From Anabaena lutea FACHB-196 (GTDB lineage: Bacteria; Cyanobacteriota; Cyanobacteriia; Cyanobacteriales; Nostocaceae), in contig NZ_JACJST010000010.1 in assembly GCF_014698305.1 (NCBI RefSeq), positions 62,001 to 126,000 on the forward strand: a stretch of 64,000 bases of DNA. The letters run 5' to 3'. The notes beneath the pieces were generated by a model. It had not been told where the DNA came from. It made no database searches and worked only from the letters and a program-made list of their open reading frames with translations. The first letter of the stretch is position 1. Every line of letters starts with the position of its first letter. A program made the position numbers and the translations under genes. This document shows, piece after piece, positions 60,936-64,000 of this stretch.

Positions 60936-61896
60936 TTATCCGGTTTTGAACAGCCGTCTTTACGTTGAGTGTTGGTTGGCTTATGCTTTGGATAATAGTT
61001 TAACAAGTATGCGGGATTTATTTAAAAGATTAAACAATACAGGGATTGATGTAAGAATTTCGACATTTTCCAAGGCTAACACACACAGAATTCAAGAAAT
61101 ATTCCAAAATATTTATCATCAATTGAATAAAGTAGTCCAGAAAAAAGCCCACAAAAAGTTACATGATAAATACGCCATTTGTCCAATTGATTCTACAGTA
61201 ATTACCTTAACAAGTAAGTTGCTATGGGTTTTAGGACATCATCAAGTAAAACTTTTTAGTTCCCTTAATCTGTCAACAGGAAGTCCAGAAGATAATTTGA
61301 TAAACTTTGGTCATAATCATGATTACAAATTTGGGTCAGAAATGATGTCTAACTTACCACCAGATGCAGTTAGGGTAATGGATAGAGGTTTTGCAGGACT
61401 AAATTTTATGCAAGAATTAGTGCAAAAAGACAAATATTTTGTAGTGCGAATTAAGAATAATTGGAAACTAGAATTTGAATCGGGAACTGGATTAGTAAAA
61501 ATCGGTTCAGCGACCGATTCTCCCGCTTACAGGGTAATTAATTTTTGTGATTTAGAAACAAAAACAGAATTTCGCTTAGTCACGAATTTACCTGCGAATG
61601 GAGAAGCGGCAGTTACAGATGATGAAATCAGGGATATTTACCGTTTACGTTGGGGCGTTGAATTGTTATGGAAATTTTTAAATATGCACCTAAAACTAGA
61701 TACATTAATTACCAAAAATGTTAATGGTATTGGCATACAAATTTATGCCAGTCTCATCGCTTATCTAATTTTACAACTTGTATCTGTTCCTCAAGAATGG
61801 GGTAATAAAATGTTAGATAAATTCCGCTATCTTCAAGCTTGTATGTGTCAACAAATCAGTTATGTTCATTGGATGGAAGATATTATGAAATGTTGA
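60874..61896 (+). CDS. IS4-family-like DDE transposase
   Basis: From the ATG at 60874 it has 340 residues. DDE residues appear in CPIDSTVITLTS (first D), VRVMDRGFAGLNF (second D) and YRLRWGVELLWKFL (Glu of the Y-x2-R-x3-E signature; the later Lys of the IS4 signature is not at the standard position). An N-terminal helical domain and a large beta insertion between the second D and E are present. It looks full length and possibly active. I could not identify terminal inverted repeats or a target duplication, so the element limits (about 60785-61960) are uncertain. Confidence 0.8.
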   Translation: MIINSFPKIVKDILKSLPKNDYPVLNSRLYVECWLAYALDNSLTSMRDLFKRLNNTGIDVRISTFSKANTHRIQEIFQNIYHQLNKVVQKKAHKKLHDKYAICPIDSTVITLTSKLLWVLGHHQVKLFSSLNLSTGSPEDNLINFGHNHDYKFGSEMMSNLPPDAVRVMDRGFAGLNFMQELVQKDKYFVVRIKNNWKLEFESGTGLVKIGSATDSPAYRVINFCDLETKTEFRLVTNLPANGEAAVTDDEIRDIYRLRWGVELLWKFLNMHLKLDTLITKNVNGIGIQIYASLIAYLILQLVSVPQEWGNKMLDKFRYLQACMCQQISYVHWMEDIMKC

Positions 61897-62152
61897 CATT
61901 TTCACCCTTGATAGGACTACTATATCTAATCATGTAAAGTTTTGTAACGACATTCAACATCTCTGTTCAAGTGATGTAGACTTTATTATCAAAAAAAGTC
62001 TAGTTTATAACAAACAGAAAGGCAGAGGTAATACCAATTCTGTATGAAGACACACTCATCTAAAAGAGAAAAAACTTAAACAGGAAGAAATGTAGAGACC
62101 TTATGTATAAGGTCTCTACAGATATTACACAAATATGCAAACTGTTGTACAT
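61897..62152. other. Intergenic region with a strong palindrome (62091-62120)
   Basis: TGTAGAGACCTTA, loop TGTA, TAAGGTCTCTACA is a perfect 13-bp stem of a dispersed-repeat type in Nostocales. It lies past the stop of the phytochelatin synthase gene (minus strand), but no T-run follows in that direction. Confidence 0.6.
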
Positions 62153-63346
62153 TTAATTTGATAATGTTTGAAATAAATTCTGTAACGCTAATATTTGTTC
62201 TTTTAAGCTAACTACTTCCTGACGCATCAGTGGCGGCAGCCTATCGACTTCTCGGAGTTGATATATCTGAGAACGCAAACGCTCATTTAGCGGTTGATAA
62301 ATTTCCTCTGGACAAGATAAAAGAAACATTGTTAGTAAATAAGTTAAGTTTTTCTCTTGGAGGTGCCACTTTCCTATAACAGAAGTTTCCGAGAAATTTC
62401 TAGTCAATAGTACGTTTTGAGTAACTGTCCATAAAGGATGCGATTTAATTTCTTCCAATAAACAGCACCATATCTCAAAAAATTCATTTGATAGATTATC
62501 TCCAGTAATGCAGAGAACAGAAGTTAACTCTGGTGGCAAATTTATTAATATCGTATCCAGCAATAAAAATAATGAATCTGGCTGTTCTTGAGCCAGTAAA
62601 GTTGGTGCAATAACCTTAAAATAAGGTGCAATCATCACCCATTGATGTATATCAACTCCTACATAAAAAAAGTTTTGACTGGAAATATTCTTATTAGAAA
62701 TAAGCATATAGCCACGACACTTACCAGTTGCAGTATCAATGGGTTGTAGAGCATTCCATAAAACATTTAAGGGAACCCAGTGAGGTGGGTATTTAAAACG
62801 AGCTACATCTAAAAGCAACACAAGATCACGTTCTGGATGGTATCCTCCTACTGGAGAAAAGTGTCCATCCCCAGTTTGTCCTACAACTTGTCGTGAATAG
62901 CAAACAACTAAATGTAAACCTTGGGGTAGAAAGGTGGCTTGCTTAACAGCTTCTCGGAACTCTTGTAGGTTGCTTTGGTCATAACGATAGGCTTCTACTT
63001 TAGCTCCATTGCAACGCGCTAAACAAACAAATTCGTCAAAAGTAATGCCTTGATTTTTAACTGCACTCAGTGGTTGGCAACATTCGAGAAATTCTTCACC
63101 GTACCATCTCCATACACCTTTCCAAATTCGCCCAGGATCAATTGATAAGGCGTTGAGAACCATGACTAAAGTACCTAACCCGCAAAAAGCTGGCTCTGAT
63201 TGAGTATGGAATTGTTCAGCCAGAGGAAAATAACCCTCCATACCACCTAATGCGATCGCTTCTTGAAAGATTTGTCGCCCCTGTGGGGAAGCAAAAGAAA
63301 TACTAGGAGGAGGTAAGGGACGACGATAAAATCCTTCAGTAACCAT
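62153..63346 (-). CDS. pcs: Phytochelatin synthase, long plant-like form
   Basis: From the ATG at 63346 (the TTG at 63364 is unlikely) it has 397 residues. The papain-like catalytic domain (about 1-215) carries C55 (TQSEPAFCGLGTL), H162 (GDGHFSPVGGYH) and D180 (LLLDVARFKYPPHWV), matching the plant triad C56/H162/D180 almost residue for residue; FYRRPLPPP, NALSIDPGRIWKGVWRWYGE and GKCRGYMLIS are also plant-like. A C-terminal region (about 215-397) follows, whereas the short bacterial type (such as Nostoc alr0975) lacks one. It transfers gamma-Glu-Cys between glutathiones to make metal-chelating phytochelatins in the cytosol. No metal-type promoter is evident upstream. Confidence 0.9.
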   Translation of the reverse strand: MVTEGFYRRPLPPPSISFASPQGRQIFQEAIALGGMEGYFPLAEQFHTQSEPAFCGLGTLVMVLNALSIDPGRIWKGVWRWYGEEFLECCQPLSAVKNQGITFDEFVCLARCNGAKVEAYRYDQSNLQEFREAVKQATFLPQGLHLVVCYSRQVVGQTGDGHFSPVGGYHPERDLVLLLDVARFKYPPHWVPLNVLWNALQPIDTATGKCRGYMLISNKNISSQNFFYVGVDIHQWVMIAPYFKVIAPTLLAQEQPDSLFLLLDTILINLPPELTSVLCITGDNLSNEFFEIWCCLLEEIKSHPLWTVTQNVLLTRNFSETSVIGKWHLQEKNLTYLLTMFLLSCPEEIYQPLNERLRSQIYQLREVDRLPPLMRQEVVSLKEQILALQNLFQTLSN

Positions 63347-63411
63347 GAACAAAGAAAATCTCAACTATGATGGATTGAATTATTGCAGATATCAGATATA
63401 TCATTGGTCAG

Positions 63412-63869
63412 TTAGAGGCTGTGTTTAGCATCTAATTGTATAAGTATAACTGCGGCTAATAAAAGCCCAGTTCCTAATAATCTGGGCGCACTGACGATAT
63501 GACTCATAACCCCAAATAAACCAAACTGGTCAATGATCAGTGACATCAGCATTTGGACAAATGCTACAGCCATTGTTGTGCTTGTCAAACCTAATTTAGG
63601 AATGCTGAGAGTATTGAGCGTTACGTAAGTTGCTCCCAAAGCACCGCCAAAGAAAGCCCACCAAGGAGCTTGAGACAATTGGTTGAGGGATAGCGGGCCG
63701 ATGACTCCCAGCACCATCAGTAGTGCTAAAGTTGTAAATCCAATAGTGAAATTAACAGTAGCAGCAGCGATCGCGGAACGAATTACTTGCATTAATCGAA
63801 CATTAGCAGCACTACCATAAGCAAGCAGTCCGCCAGCAGAACCAGCACCAGCGCTAGCAAAATTTCCAT
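63412..63869 (-). pseudogene. YdcZ/DUF606-type DMT protein with a 1-base frameshift
   Basis: ATG at 63869 gives MEILLALVLVLLA; the matching continuation GLLAYGSAANVRLMQVIRSA is in the next frame and runs to 63412 (FTTLALLMVLGVIG, LSIPKLGLTSTTMAVAFVQM, LLGTGLLLAAVILI). The shift is at about 63829-63832, where one G is missing from a GGG-like run. Four to five helices form a half-size DMT transporter that usually works as a heterodimer with a sister gene. An in vivo start at the internal ATG (63792) would lose helix 1. A sequencing error is possible. Confidence 0.7.
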
Positions 63870-63893
63870 ACTAATACTCCAAACTAAAAACTC

Positions 63894-64000
63894 TTATTTC
63901 AAAGTGAGAAAAAAAACGGCTAAGAGTAATAATGCTCCAGCAATGCGTCGGTTAGGCGTAAGACGACGAGGCTGCACTGAGAGCCATCCAAAATGATCTA
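63894..64000 (-). CDS. Second YdcZ/DUF606-type DMT protein, cut by the right edge
   Basis: The last 35 codons read DHFGWLSVQPRRLTPNRRIA then GALLLLAVFFLTLK and a stop at 63894-63896. The D-x-x-G-W...RR-(I/L)-x-G-A-L-L-L pattern matches the C-terminus of DUF606 proteins, such as LFGVMSHIVSAPRLLGTGLL in the neighbouring gene. It is upstream of that gene on the same strand, so a two-gene transporter unit is likely. Confidence 0.7.
   Translation of the reverse strand, partial: DHFGWLSVQPRRLTPNRRIAGALLLLAVFFLTLK

Noticed and set aside
1-64000. CRISPR arrays, tRNA or rRNA genes
   Set aside because: I saw no regularly spaced direct repeats of 25-40 bases and no cloverleaf or rRNA-like sequence.

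Overview
The window reads as accessory DNA, probably a plasmid or genomic island, of a filamentous heterocyst-type (Nostocales) cyanobacterium. This rests on frequent HIP1 octamers (GCGATCGC), an AT-rich background, many small dispersed palindromic repeats, and families that are largely cyanobacterial (PcxA, SLH/OprB iron-uptake porin, DUF2808, RppA/RppB-type two-component pairs). A tandem pair of ParA-like ATPases beside a small membrane protein at the left end suggests plasmid biology. Taxonomy and replicon type are inferred.

Layout. 1-5 kb: XRE-type regulator, a NarL/LuxR-type pseudo-response regulator, a membrane protein and two overlapping ParA-like ATPases, with an ISL3-type MITE carrying a perfect 8-bp target duplication. 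5-8.3 kb: a decayed copper locus on the minus strand: a frameshifted HMA metallochaperone, a merR gene with one in-frame stop, a cupredoxin, an internally deleted IS that truncates a CopA-type ATPase, and an intact cysteine-rich copper storage protein. 8.5-34 kb: a heavy-metal export block with a CopM-like DUF305 lipoprotein, CusB/CzcB-like adaptor, two CusA/CzcA-like RND pumps, porin, two RpoD-like sigma factors, CDF exporter, PcxA, an RppA/RppB-type two-component system and extracytoplasmic proteins. 34.5-43.7 kb: CbtB, three intact DUF2808 proteins (two broken copies lie at 27.1 and 29.9 kb), a Cys/Met-rich periplasmic protein, a MATE-like transporter with a cysteine-synthase-like PLP enzyme, and a second two-component pair. 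44-54 kb: an AIPR-like defence protein, AlkA-type glycosylase plus methyltransferase, a MocR/PdxR regulator divergent from GNAT, PNPOx-like and EamA genes, and a galectin-like fragment. 54.5-60.3 kb: a minus-strand copper operon (DUF305, YHS, CopA, small membrane proteins, methyltransferase, TVP38) plus a thioredoxin-like gene. 60.5-64 kb: an IS4-type insertion, a strikingly plant-like phytochelatin synthase, and two YdcZ-like DMT genes at the right edge.

How it works together. Two cis-regulatory codes tie the metal genes together. (1) TTTCAT-N5-TTTCAT direct repeats, resembling the published Synechocystis CopR box, occur about fourteen times, upstream of both RND systems, both DUF305 genes, pcxA, every DUF2808 copy and both two-component operons. 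(2) Seven MerR-type promoters (TTGACT-like -35, CTCCAG/CTGGAG dyad, 20-bp spacer) sit before merR, copA, the HMA gene, the DUF305 gene, the Cys-rich protein, the thioredoxin-like gene and the 60.5-kb gene. The local merR has an ochre codon at residue 61, so the regulon is orphaned or served from elsewhere. The picture is a copper/heavy-metal resistance region that combines periplasmic binding, RND and P-type export, cytosolic Csp-like storage and phytochelatin chelation, with repeated decay by point mutation and insertion elements.
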